Part shown: positions 54,906 through 64,000 of the stretch, piece by piece
How positions within the stretch are numbered: position 1 is the first letter of the stretch
How the letters are laid out: each line of letters starts with the position of its first letter
Assembly (NCBI GenBank): GCA_033807695.1
Contig: CM066301.1
Location: 4,278,001-4,342,000, forward strand
Direction of reading: 5' to 3'
DNA: 64,000 nt
Source: Daedaleopsis sinensis
Taxonomy: Eukaryota > Basidiomycota > Agaricomycetes > Polyporales > Polyporaceae
The notes under the pieces: generated by a model
What the model was told of the DNA's origin: nothing
The model's database searches: none
Seen by the model: the letters and a program-made list of their open reading frames with translations, nothing else
Made by a program: the position numbers and the translations under genes

Positions 54906-55277
54906 GTTAGCGATCAGGTTGGTTGAGACAGGGAAAACGTTGAGCTCGTCCTTCGTGGGGTGCGGGGTTGGGTGCGGGGCGCAAAAGGGTGTACGATAGT
55001 CACAATATATATGGCGACAAAGTCCAGGACATCGAGGACAAATACCAGGATGGTCAAGGACAAATTTCAGGATATCGAAGACATCGAGCTCTCGAGGACA
55101 AATGTCAGTATCAGAGTTGGATCAGAGTCCCCGCAGTGGCCGAACGATAGTGTGTTGCGTCGTCGCTCGTGACGAGCGCTTAAGCGCCCGCTCACCGCGT
55201 TGTTTACGAGCCAAACAAAGGCGGCGCGCGAACTGTACTCACCTACCTACGAGTCGTAGGCTACGACCTCCACGACG
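54906..55277. promoter_or_regulatory. Divergent promoter with GAGGACAAAT direct repeats
   Basis: This 372-bp gap separates the ADA-like and Csm1-like starts. Between about 55018 and 55110 the block GAGGACAAAT followed by a CAG-type triplet recurs three times (near 55033, 55053 as AAGGACAAAT, and 55093), interspersed with GACATCGA. Confidence 0.5.
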
Positions 55278-57154
55278 ATGGCCGACTCCTCAGACGATGA
55301 ATTCGGTAAGTTCTCCTGTCGGCTCTCGTGTTTTCGGGAACGTCTGAATATGTATTAAGGAGCCGCGTACAACTAACAGGATCCTATGGCCCAACCACAC
55401 CCGCCGCGCCACCCAAGAAAGCCCGTCAACGTGCAGGCAGCGCCGTCGCGGGGCCGTCCACCAAACCCGCGTCAAGAACTGCCGCGTCGAAGAAGCCACC
55501 TGCGAAGATAGAGCCTGCGATTGAGCTGGACGAAGATGAGGATAGCGACATCGTAATGGTCGATCAGTCCAAGAAGCGAAAGAATGACGAGGTCGATGAT
55601 GCTGCACAAGAGCCCGCGAAGGGCGGCGTGAAGAAAGCACCCGCTCGGACGACTCCGGCTGTCAATGGAACGACCAAGTCCACTGCTGCGAAGGGTAAAG
55701 CCAGAGCAGAACCACCTGGGAAACCGAATGGGGAGACGATGGAGTTGGATGGCGGAGATGTGATAGAGGTGGAGGAGAATGAACTTCCGGATGTGCCTCC
55801 CGGACGTGGTGCGCGGGGAGGAGGCCGGCAGACGAAGGCGAGGAACGGGGCTCAAGCTCGTCAGACAAAGCAGGACGAACAACTTGCGCGCGAGAACGAG
55901 AAATTGCGCGCGGAGATGGCACAAATGCGAGAGGCATATCAAGAGGTACGTCTTCTCGTATACCCTCCCTTCTTTCCAGAATCTCTGAGCACTTGCCACC
56001 CATGGCTGCTCGCACATCACGCACCTCCCTGATCCTAGATGGTAGGCCAAAGAGATCACATAGCCGCACTAAACGATAAGCTAGCGTCGCAACTGGAAGA
56101 GGTGTTCCACGTCCGTCGCACGGAAGCTGAAGAAGCTTTGGCGGAATACAAAGAGCATTTCGAAGAGAGCATGAAGCGTGAGTTGATCTCTACTTCACCT
56201 TAGCACGAATCGCTGTGACGACCACGCCATAGGGAAAGAGGATCTAATTCAAGAACTCACTGCTCACCTCACGAAGCTCCAAGGACCCGCGCACTCTAAC
56301 CAATCGTCTACCCTGCAATTCATCACCCGCGAACAGGCAGATGAGGAGAAGCGCGCGTTGCAGGAAGAGACCGACCGTTACAAGGAGCTCATCAAGCAAC
56401 GAGACGCGCGGCTCGAAGAAAAGGATCGACAAATTAATGCCCTTCAAGACGAGAGTAAGCATGATCCTATATTCATCCAGCGACCACCTCTGAGCGAAAC
56501 TCCATATACAGTCCTCACTATCAGCAAAGAGCGCGACGCAGAAATCGAACGATCTAAGACCATCGCGGCTCGCTCCGGCCCTGCCGCTTCCGGGCTGTCA
56601 AGTCAAACGGCTGTAGAGAAGAAGAATGCACCCGTCATCAGACTCTACGAAGACATGACAAACATCCTCGTCACTAACCTCAAGTACGAGAAGTCGGAAA
56701 AGTGGCCGGAGCTCGACGAAGAGCTCGCCGCGTGCGTCTACACATACAACTACAACGACGGCGAAGACGACCAGACATGGTGTGAGTACTCGACGCACCC
56801 GTCCCACTCTCAGTCGTCGAGTCGAGCCTGACCGCGTCCTTCTATCTTCTTTCATGACCCATCACAGCACTCTCCTTCACCCTTCGCCTCATCTGGGATC
56901 TACCAGACGGCGTCCCGAACACGGGGCCGGTCTCGCGCAGCGAGCTCGTGCAGAAGATGATGTACCAGCCCACGAACCTCGAGTACGAGCCGCCCGAGTA
57001 CGTCGCGCGGCTCGGCTTCTTCAAGTCCGCGTTCATGTTCTCGCGCGGGCAGATGTCCGTGTTCATCAGGACGCTCGGGGAGAGTGTCGCGAACGTCTTC
57101 GACGGCGAAGAGGCGGGCGGGACGACCGAGATCCTCATGGACGGCTCGGCGTGA
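55278..57154 (+). CDS. Csm1/Pcs1-type chromosome segregation protein
   Basis: Exon 1 is 55278-55315 and exon 2 starts at 55380 (phase 1); further introns lie near 55947-56040, 56175-56233, 56450-56511 and 56781-56866. The N-terminal third is basic and disordered with SIM-like DIVMVD and a Lys/Pro-rich region. A long coiled coil follows (QLARENEKLRAEMAQMREAY; ELIKQRDARLEEKDRQINAL). The C-terminal globular domain reads IRLYEDMTNILVTNLKYE, FTLRLIWDLPDG, VQKMMYQPTNLEYEPPEYV and FSRGQMSVFIRTL. Coiled coil plus this RWD-like end is the Csm1/Pcs1 layout: a monopolin homodimer that clamps kinetochore microtubule sites and binds rDNA. Role inferred from the family. No lesion seen. Confidence 0.88.
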
Positions 57155-57791
57155 TCGGACGCTGCGTGGTGCTGTGGACTGGACTGGACAGGACGGACAG
57201 GACGGGGTTATGCCGATGATGCGTGCGTGTCTTCCTTTCTTGGTGTAGGCTCTGGTGTAGTGTTTTCTTGTGTTATTGCAGGTTCCTGACCGTGTTGTAC
57301 CTTTCTCACATGGATGCGGATATCGCCTGCATACCAGTAAATATCTCTGGTATCGTTGACCGACTATCTTTGTTTCAGGAGTCAGTCACGATGGTGTAAG
57401 TGTCACCTTAAGCCCGGAGCCCGCCCACTTTTTCGATTTGTCAGTACCATGGGAAGGCGGCGGGCGCATGCATCGGCCGTAGCATGCATGCTGCGCCGCC
57501 GGATTTGCGATACTGGTATTCATCATAGTCGACCTCATGACTGACTACCTCGAAAGACGACAGCGCTTTACGACGCGACCAAGGGGAGGCTACCAGTCTC
57601 TCCTTTGGCGAACTGTTCGCTGACAGAAGTCCACCGTAACAGATGCTCCTCGGCATTGCGTCCTTGACAGGTACGTTGCAGTTCGCGCTCTCTTCAGGCC
57701 GTTACACATGTTATGACTTGTGAGACTATCACAGGAACGAGAATTTTCATTTCCTGCCCAGCAAGGTGTGTCGCACAGACTCGAATGGTGA
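57155..57791. other. Convergent 3' spacer
   Basis: About 640 bp between the Csm1-like stop and the next minus-strand stop. It has GGACTGGACAGGACGGACAG microsatellite-like sequence at about 57177-57205. No gene seen. Confidence 0.35.
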
Positions 57792-58889
57792 TCACAGGAT
57801 GACTACTGACCTGAGCTTGTTCTTGTATAATGATGTCCTAGTGGCACATACTATAATCTCACCAGTTGAAGAATCGGGCGCATGCCGCAACTTGGCCTTG
57901 CGTCGTAAAAGGTCTCCTTGTGATTCAAGATCATATACAATTTCGCGGCACATAGTAGTGGACCAACGCTTCTCCTGGGCTGCAAGAGCCATTTGGATCC
58001 AAACCTCGAACCAACTCGGACCATCGTCACCGTAGATGCTATACCACTCTGTCTCCACCCACACGTTCTTGTCCTGTGGACTGGGATAGAGACACGCTGC
58101 ATAGATCCCTGCCAGCGCAATCCCCACTACATTCCCCTGCCATCGATCTCCCTCGGTCCCAAGCCCTTCCATGTAGCCTCTCAACTGGTCCATCGTGTTC
58201 TTGCGCAATGTGCCGATTGATTTAAGCATAGCACGTGGCACAGATGCGACCTCTATGAGGAGACGGACGATGTCCTTGTCCATCTCTCTCTCATCTGCCT
58301 GGGAGCGTGGCGGGTCATGGATACTGTTATAGTAGCTGCAGACACCGAAGTCCGGGTACTTCCTGCTGCCCGGTGCGACGGAGGTCGTGACCCAACCTAG
58401 CACGCAAATCAATGTGAGCTTGCAAGTTATGCAGAGCTGCTCATCGACATCGCTCATCCTCACCTCGCCGGGATGAATCGCATGAGAGCCGCACTGCAAC
58501 AAGATCACCCCGCGCATCTTCGAGCTTCTGTCTCATCTGAGGATCCGGCGGATAAGGCCCATCCATCTCCGGCCCATATTGCTCTAGCAGCATCTCATCC
58601 TCCGGATCTGCAGGCTCCCGGAATCGGATTTGTGGCTTGACGATGTACTTGCGTATTGGGAACTTGGCATGCAGGTACAAGTTGATGGGACCATATTGTT
58701 GGAATTGGTTATGTGTTTCCTGATACTTCCAGGTTCCGATCCTGGCTGCGACTTCATCTGGCACCATATCGTCCTTGACAGCAAAGATCCTCCCAACTTC
58801 GGGTAGTGCTCTACACCGAATCGGTGGTAAAAGTTAGTGTTAACAACAATAAAACACAAGGCTGACGCGAGGTTCAACACTCACTCCAT
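57792..58889 (-). CDS. Unrecognised protein
   Basis: The likely start at 58889 gives a tiny exon (ATGGA) joined across an intron to LPEVGRIFAVKDDMVPDEVA. Next come WKYQETHNQFQQYGPINLYL, IRKYIVKPQIRFREPADPED, EQYGPEMDGPYPPDPQMRQK, then after an intron a long exon: PDFGVCSYYNSIHDPPRSQA, KDIVRLLIEVASVPRAMLKS, VVGIALAGIYAACLYPSPQD, YGDDGPSWFEVWIQMALAAQ, ending near 57792. The GIALAGIYAACLY stretch is hydrophobic but short for a membrane helix. I do not recognise a domain. The small first exon and the junction near 58380-58500 are uncertain. It lies beside the Plavaka element. Confidence 0.55.
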
Positions 58890-59245
58890 AATTCTATGAA
58901 TGGACGTTGTTGTTGCCTGCAGTGAGAGCCAGTGAGTGTTATGAGTCTTAGAATTTAAAGATCATTGAGCCCTGAAGGTGATCCAATATATAGAGGCCCA
59001 GTTATACCGTAGATTTCACTATCACACGATCCCAAAGTGCCCCACCTCAGGCTAGCAATACCCACGGTAGCAAATGTACCGTGAATTCATCAGGGAAAAC
59101 CCGATTCGCTTATTAGGTATAAGTTAGTTATGTCACGGAGCTAATCGTTCTAACATCACTTACGCTCATATATGTGGTTGATATTGAATATAACCCGGCC
59201 TCTTCGCTCGATAATCACACTGGGCAACATACCAACAAGATAAAG
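58890..59245. other. Spacer beside the Plavaka element
   Basis: About 356 bp, A/T-richer than its surroundings. It may contain the terminal end of the transposon, but I could not identify a terminal inverted repeat. Confidence 0.35.
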
Positions 59246-62200
59246 CTAGTATAAGAGCATGTATGTATTACGGTCTGCGAAAGAGTTGACATAGATCGTC
59301 GGACAAAGGTTGAGAACCGTGCTACTACTCCAATCACGGGGTGCGACAGGTCCAAAGTCAGGTATAAGATGACAACTACACTCGATGGATTCAACAGAGA
59401 TCACACTCGCCAGCCGGTGACCGCCGCGTAAAGAGCGCGCGACCTTATACAGTCCGTGATCGCGATGTGCAGTGTCGGTGAATGGCGTGAACCACTCGAC
59501 GTATGCGAGATGCTGTGGATACGACACCCCGCCGGGACCGTGGTTGGGAAACAGCATCGGCAGCGCTTTGGCAGGGATGCGGAAGACGCAGTGGATTTGG
59601 GCCACCTGGAAGCCTGCATGTGAGTGAATAGGGGTCAGCGTGGTAATATGAATGTATATGGACAGACAGCCGAACACGTACGATGAACTCCAACGGCATC
59701 CTCAGTGTTCGGCCGTCGAATGAGAGCGGTATCGAAGCGAGCTGGGATTGGGCCACCATACTTGTCCTTGCGAGCGGGTTGGACATGTATGGTATCTCTG
59801 GACAGAGCTACCGTGGTCCCGAGCCCTTGCACGTCTTCAATACATACCTTGATCCGGTGGTAGACCGGTATCTTGCTGAAGGGCAGGTAGACACTTGCTG
59901 ATTTGCGCTCGAGTTCGGCGGCGAGTGTGATCTCCGGATGATTCTGCTGTACGATGAATCGGCTGAGCGCGTCGCGGAAGAAGGGGGCGGTGTAATTGGT
60001 CACCACGTCTGCGAGCTTGACTGCGTGCAGGGAAGCGTGACGGGTCATCTCAATGCGTGTGGTGACCGCAATGGGGTCCGTTCGTGGGCGACCTATGGTA
60101 GTGAGAACAAGCTTGAGCAGAGTCTGTGCACACCGATTCAATATGATTGACTCACCGGGGCCACGAATGTTTTGAGAGGAATGTTGAAGTGCTCTTGATG
60201 CAGCGTCGGACGCTACGGGCATGCGAGTTGCTTCTTCGAGGCGCCACTTCACGAACGTGTCATGGCGCTCGATCTTCTCCTTGCGCTCAAGCCAGATCGT
60301 CATTTGCGACAGTTCGTCCTTGTGATTCGTCGCACGATACGCGTCCTTGGTGAAGTCAATGTGGAGGCGTTCCGAGAATTGGGTATCGTAATTGTCAGTG
60401 GTGCCGAAGAGCTCAATCGAGCGAGGGTAATGGTCGAGAGAGTGCAGCTTGGGAAGACGAAAATGCGGACGGATTCCAAGGTCGACAAAGATGCTCTTGT
60501 TGTCATGGAACGATTGGAGTGCGTCTGTGAGCAGCTGCAAGGTCTTGGTCGTATGGGTCGGGTACTGTGCTAGATATAGTACGTCAAGTATGGCACGGGT
60601 AGCACGGACGAGACGAGCAGGAGCGAAACCATCGGGGAGAGGTAGGTTGATGATGAGTCCAAGAAGGATGTGCGAGATATCTTGGTGTTCCTTGCCGGTT
60701 ACGCGAGACATGTTCGAGATCCCTCTCGCGAAGTGGCGAAGACTGTGGTTGGGTGGCAAGCGGCGACAACGAGCATCAATCTCATCAGCGCCATAGGCAT
60801 CTTGAAGCCAGGCAACGAGATGTTTGATGACGCCTTGGTATAACTGATGGAGAACGTCGGGCGTAATGGCGAGGAAGATGTCAGTGTACGGGAGATCTTC
60901 CCAGAAAGGGTGGTAGAGTGGTTTGATACCGGCAGCTCGGCAGGCCTGAGCAAACACGCGCGGACCTCTGTCAATCGCAGCGAGGGCGTCAAGGACATCT
61001 CCAAGCTTGCGGAAATCCCGAGACGTGTCAAGAGACTCGCCGACGTCATTCCGTGGGATCGGTCACTTGGGGCATTCGCCGTTCTTGCTCCCGGTGACCA
61101 GAAGCTGCTCGGGGTAGTCGCCGACGTAGGTCGCTAGAATCGGATGACCACGCCGTACTACGCCGTCACCACTTGCAAGGGCCATCCCGGTAACGCCGAC
61201 CGAGGCTAAGGGCTCGAAGATACGGGACATACAGGCATGGAATAGATTCGCGAGTGTGCGGCGACGGGCGGCTTTGCTGGAGATGTGCAGCAGACGGGAA
61301 GTGGGGAGGTACGCCAACAGAATCTGACCGCGACGAGACGGCTTACATCGAATGTCTTTGGGAAGATTTCCGAGTGTCATGTACACCGGATACGCTGTCT
61401 TGTTCCCAATGAGGGTGAGTTGGGTCTTGTCCGACGAGATGATGATGGGGATCACCGTAGCACCTGGCCTCTCCTTCTCGAGCTGGGTCTAGATTCGACA
61501 TAAGCTCCTGCAGATGTGACAGATGGCGAGAGAAGACAAAGATGTACCTGGGTTGCCCACCACCACTTGCCCGTGTTCATGTCGAAGTAGACACGCTCAG
61601 TCAAATCTGCATCCGTATAGTGACGTTCCGGGACAAGCAGCAGCAGCGGAGCAAATTCAGGGTCGCCAAATAGGGCCTCAATGCATTTGAGGATGTCGCG
61701 GTAATAGGTCTCGAAAGCCTCACCCGCAATGATGATCTCATGGCGCTGAAAACGCGGACGAGGGGAAGGAAGTTTCTTATCAATAATGGTATTGAGCTCT
61801 CGTGAATTCTTGTATGAAAGTGACAGTTGTTGAGCAATCTAGTGATATCAAGTAGGATCAATCAACGGTGATCGTAAACGTAATCGCATTTGACTTACAC
61901 CCTCGATAGCAAGCAAGTCGCTAAACGCGGTCGAACCTGCGCCGCGCAGCTTCGCCCATTTCGCAACCTCCCAATCCATACGAGAGCGGAACGGAGCATA
62001 CGTATTGGTCTCACCGGGGGCCCGGGGAAGACTGAGGCGGCTAGCATACTGCTCGTTCGTTGTCTCTGAGGTTGTCACATCGGGAAGTGGCGAGCCGGCG
62101 GATGCTCCTGGGAATGAGACAACATGGGTCTTGCGTCTTGCTCCTCGTTCGGCCGCAGCACGCTCAGCAGGTAATGGCAGCGGCGGGCCAAACACGGGAG

Positions 62201-62660
62201 GCGGGTCGGCAGCCTGAGGTATTGATGCAGCGGCGGCAGCTCTGAGATGGGGCAGTGGGGGAACGACATCGGGCTCCCAGTGGTCCTCAGGTTCTGGGGA
62301 CGAGTCGTCGTCATCGGTAGACGAGTCGGGAGGATCGTGTTTGTTGCCGAAGTCGTCAAAAAACGCAGCGTCGTAGTCACCGAAGAAATCGCCTTCGAAG
62401 GCGATCGGCTCAGCTTCGAGGTCGATATCGGGTTCAGGTAGAGGGGAACCGACACCGTTGGCCGGCTGTTGAGCGGATGGGGGAGAAGAGGGAGCAAGGG
62501 GTTGGAGAGCCGCATGGCGAGCAGCGATGCAGGCGGGCTTCTTACTCTGCATGAGATGATTAGAGAGGCCGGACATGGAGAAGGTGTTGTGGCACCCCGG
62601 GCACCGAGGGCCAGTCACATCACTGGGGACTTGAAGAGCGGAAGGTGCCAACTTGAACAT
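59246..62660 (-). mobile_element. Plavaka-type (CACTA-like) transposase gene, near intact
   Basis: The ATG at 62660 opens a C2H2-like finger (CPGCHNTFSMSGLSNHL...C), then an acidic/Pro-rich region and MDWEVAKWAKLRGAGSTAFS. Later exons read FETYYRDILKCIEALFGDPE, RVYFDMNTGKWWW, VIPIIISSDKTQLTLIGNKT, AYPVYMTLGNLPKDIRCKPS, LASGDGVVRRGHPILATYVG, DYPEQLLVTGSKNGECPKC and PDVLHQLYQGVIKHLVAWLQ. These are hallmark blocks of agaricomycete Plavaka DDE transposases, including acidic residues at SSDKT and the CPKCxxP zinc-binding motif. The exon at 59635-60957 ends the core, and a last exon reaches a stop at 59246. I found no in-frame stop within these exons, so the element may be recently active. Terminal repeats were not located. 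Confidence 0.88.
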
Positions 62661-63064
62661 GGTGCAGTTGGGGTTGCGAGACGAGGGAGAGACAGTCGTA
62701 GGCCAGGGTTCAAGTCAAAGGTTCGACTCAGAGTCTGCACGAGCCTTGTTCGGTGATGCGCAGCCGGAACCAGACTCTGGCTGTGGCGCAGACCACCGGC
62801 ACCGCGAGCCGCGTCACGTCGGAGCCCTTAGTAGTATGTCGGAGTGGTTATGATCCTCCATATTTGGACCGAAACTGTACAGTACCACAATTTTCAGAGT
62901 CAGCACCACTGCATGAGATGATGATGTTTGCCGATGAGTTCGAACCTTGCGATATCCTCTCCCTACTTCAAGTCCACGCTCACTCTCGCAGCAGCCTGCG
63001 ACGTGTCGGTGTACTCTCGCTCCCTTCGTCAACCAAAATCGTTTATATTCAGCATCTACAACTC
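62661..63064. other. Spacer between transposase and small basic gene
   Basis: About 400 bp divergent spacer. An open frame continuous with the next gene begins at 62753 but is poor in features. The second Plavaka end may lie here, but no terminal repeat was found. Confidence 0.35.
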
Positions 63065-63588
63065 ATGTCATCACGACGTGCCAGCAAAAAGGTGTCTATG
63101 GCGACTCACCGTCCAGGTGAGGTTAGTTCAGCCCCGGGCCCTCGACCTCGCGCTGCACCTGCAGTCATTGCGGCCCCACCTGTCAAGACTGCCAGCCAAG
63201 TACCTAGTGCACCGGTGCCTCGTCCTAGGAAGGCTCGTGTTGCTGCGCCGCTGGCCGCCGAGGTCACAGTACCTGTCACGCGGGATGATCAAGTCGACGG
63301 TCAGTCTTATGCAAGCCCACTAATCTAGTACTGTGGTACTTACCTAGCCTTTTGCATAGCACGACAGCCCGACGGGAGCAGCCAAAATGTTCAAGCAAGT
63401 GCGCGCCCTCAACGACAGGCGAAGAAGGTCGCAATGGACAAAAAAGGCAAGTTGGTTCCTACGTGATCAAACCACAAGTTAGTTAGCTAACCGACCACCC
63501 TAATCTGGCAGTTTGGCAAGCTGACGCACCATCGAAGCGCAAGCGGACTGTTCAAGTCGCGACACCCGCGAACAGCACAGGCCAGTAG
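63065..63588 (+). CDS. Small basic Ala/Pro/Arg-rich protein with a GC-AG intron
   Basis: Exons 63065-63299, 63360-63446 and 63512-63588 close in phase and give 132 residues. The second intron starts AAAAAG|GCAAGT, a non-canonical but known GC donor, and ends CTGGCAG. The sequence is basic and disordered (RRASKKVSMATHRPG; PRPRKARVAAPLAAEV; RPQRQAKKVAMDKK; SKRKRTVQVATPANS) with an SKRKR nuclear-localisation-like cluster. No domain recognised. It is divergent from the Plavaka transposase and could be an accessory or host sequence beside the element. Phases support it, but low complexity keeps confidence moderate. Confidence 0.45.
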
Positions 63589-64000
63589 TATATACACAGG
63601 TACTTCTAAGTACTAGGCCTAACAGACCAAGAGGACTTACAAGTACCGAGCTGTGCACCCCCAGCCCTCTCATTGGCCCGCGGGTCCTTCTGCTATCTTC
63701 CTCGCCCGGCTGTCCGCCCCTCCGAACGCCATGTCGTCCGATCCCGCCCCTGTCCCGCATTACGATCGCGCCCCTCTCCCGCCCCTCTCCCGCTCCTCTC
63801 CCGCTCTCCACCCCTCCGACACACACACCGCTCTTTGCTCGCTCGCTCGAGGTTGCTCAGAGCTCAGAGCAACCTCGAGCGAGCAGGGGTAGGCTAGACA
63901 CGGGAGGACGTCGACCTTCAGTCTGAGCTACCCGGGCGCAACTCGCGCCCGTCCTATCGGGTGGCGCATCAAGCTCCTTCGTACCGCATGCGCACGTCCC
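63589..64000. other. Right-edge region
   Basis: A Pro/Ser-rich frame begins at an ATG at 63731 (MSSDPAPVPHYDRAPLPPLS) and runs through the hairpin below to a TAG near 63891; it could be a first exon of a gene continuing past the window but is unsupported. CCCCTCTCCCG tandem repeats lie at about 63770-63802. Confidence 0.3.
63841..63884. repeat. Perfect 18-bp inverted repeat (hairpin)
   Basis: Arms at 63841-63858 and 63867-63884 are exact reverse complements, starting GCTCGCTCGAGGTTGCTC, with an 8-nt loop AGAGCTCA. It is one of the strongest dyads noticed in the window. Confidence 0.85.

Overview
The window is nuclear DNA from a filamentous basidiomycete, most likely an agaricomycete. Genes are dense and split by many short GT-AG introns of about 50-70 bp. 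GC is fairly high. The gene families fit this group: F-box/LRR proteins, a fused tryptophan synthase, an ankyrin-type asparaginase, a Plavaka transposase and lineage-specific membrane proteins. No ribosomal RNA, CRISPR or bacterial-type feature was seen.

Layout. 0-16 kb is mostly conserved housekeeping: a partial F-box gene (-), a CDC10-type septin (+), a membrane-anchored SH3 protein (-), a very large CCCH-finger/disordered/ankyrin/ClpB-like AAA+ protein (-), the Hsp90 co-chaperone Aha1 (-), an orphan LSM4-like exon (+), a TMEM69/DUF3429 mitochondrial membrane protein (-) and a tRNA-Ser(AGA). 16-18 kb has a glutaredoxin-like gene and a zinc-knuckle/PSP gene only 8 bp apart. 19-24 kb is an accessory cluster: a broken aerolysin-like gene interrupted by a member of an unrecognised ~235-residue family (called FAPAD here after its exon-1 motif), two more tandem FAPAD copies and a second aerolysin-like 3' fragment. 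24.6-30.3 kb carries asparaginase and tryptophan synthase, divergent from one promoter. 31-40 kb has a low-complexity protein, a G-protein gamma subunit and eIF2B-beta, separated by long repeat-bearing spacers. 40-42 kb has two tandem genes with the same three-exon plan as FAPAD. 42-45 kb has two membrane proteins. 45-50 kb repeats the accessory theme: a second identical tRNA-Ser, an F-box relic, an orphan FAPAD exon and an apparently complete aerolysin-like gene. 50-55 kb has two tandem adenosine-deaminase-like genes. 55-58 kb has a Csm1/Pcs1 monopolin-like gene and an unknown gene. 59-63.6 kb has a nearly intact Plavaka transposase and a small basic protein.

Functional threads are amino-acid metabolism (asparaginase and tryptophan synthase, with two TGACTC sites in their shared promoter, plus eIF2B of general amino-acid control), cell division and signalling (septin, Csm1, G-gamma, SH3 protein) and proteostasis (Aha1, ClpB-like AAA+). 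The most unusual items are the CCCH-ANK-ClpB fusion and the linked aerolysin-like/FAPAD loci. Many splice sites were placed by hand by requiring consistent reading phase; where all phases close I say so. Family names come from recognising motifs, not from database searches.
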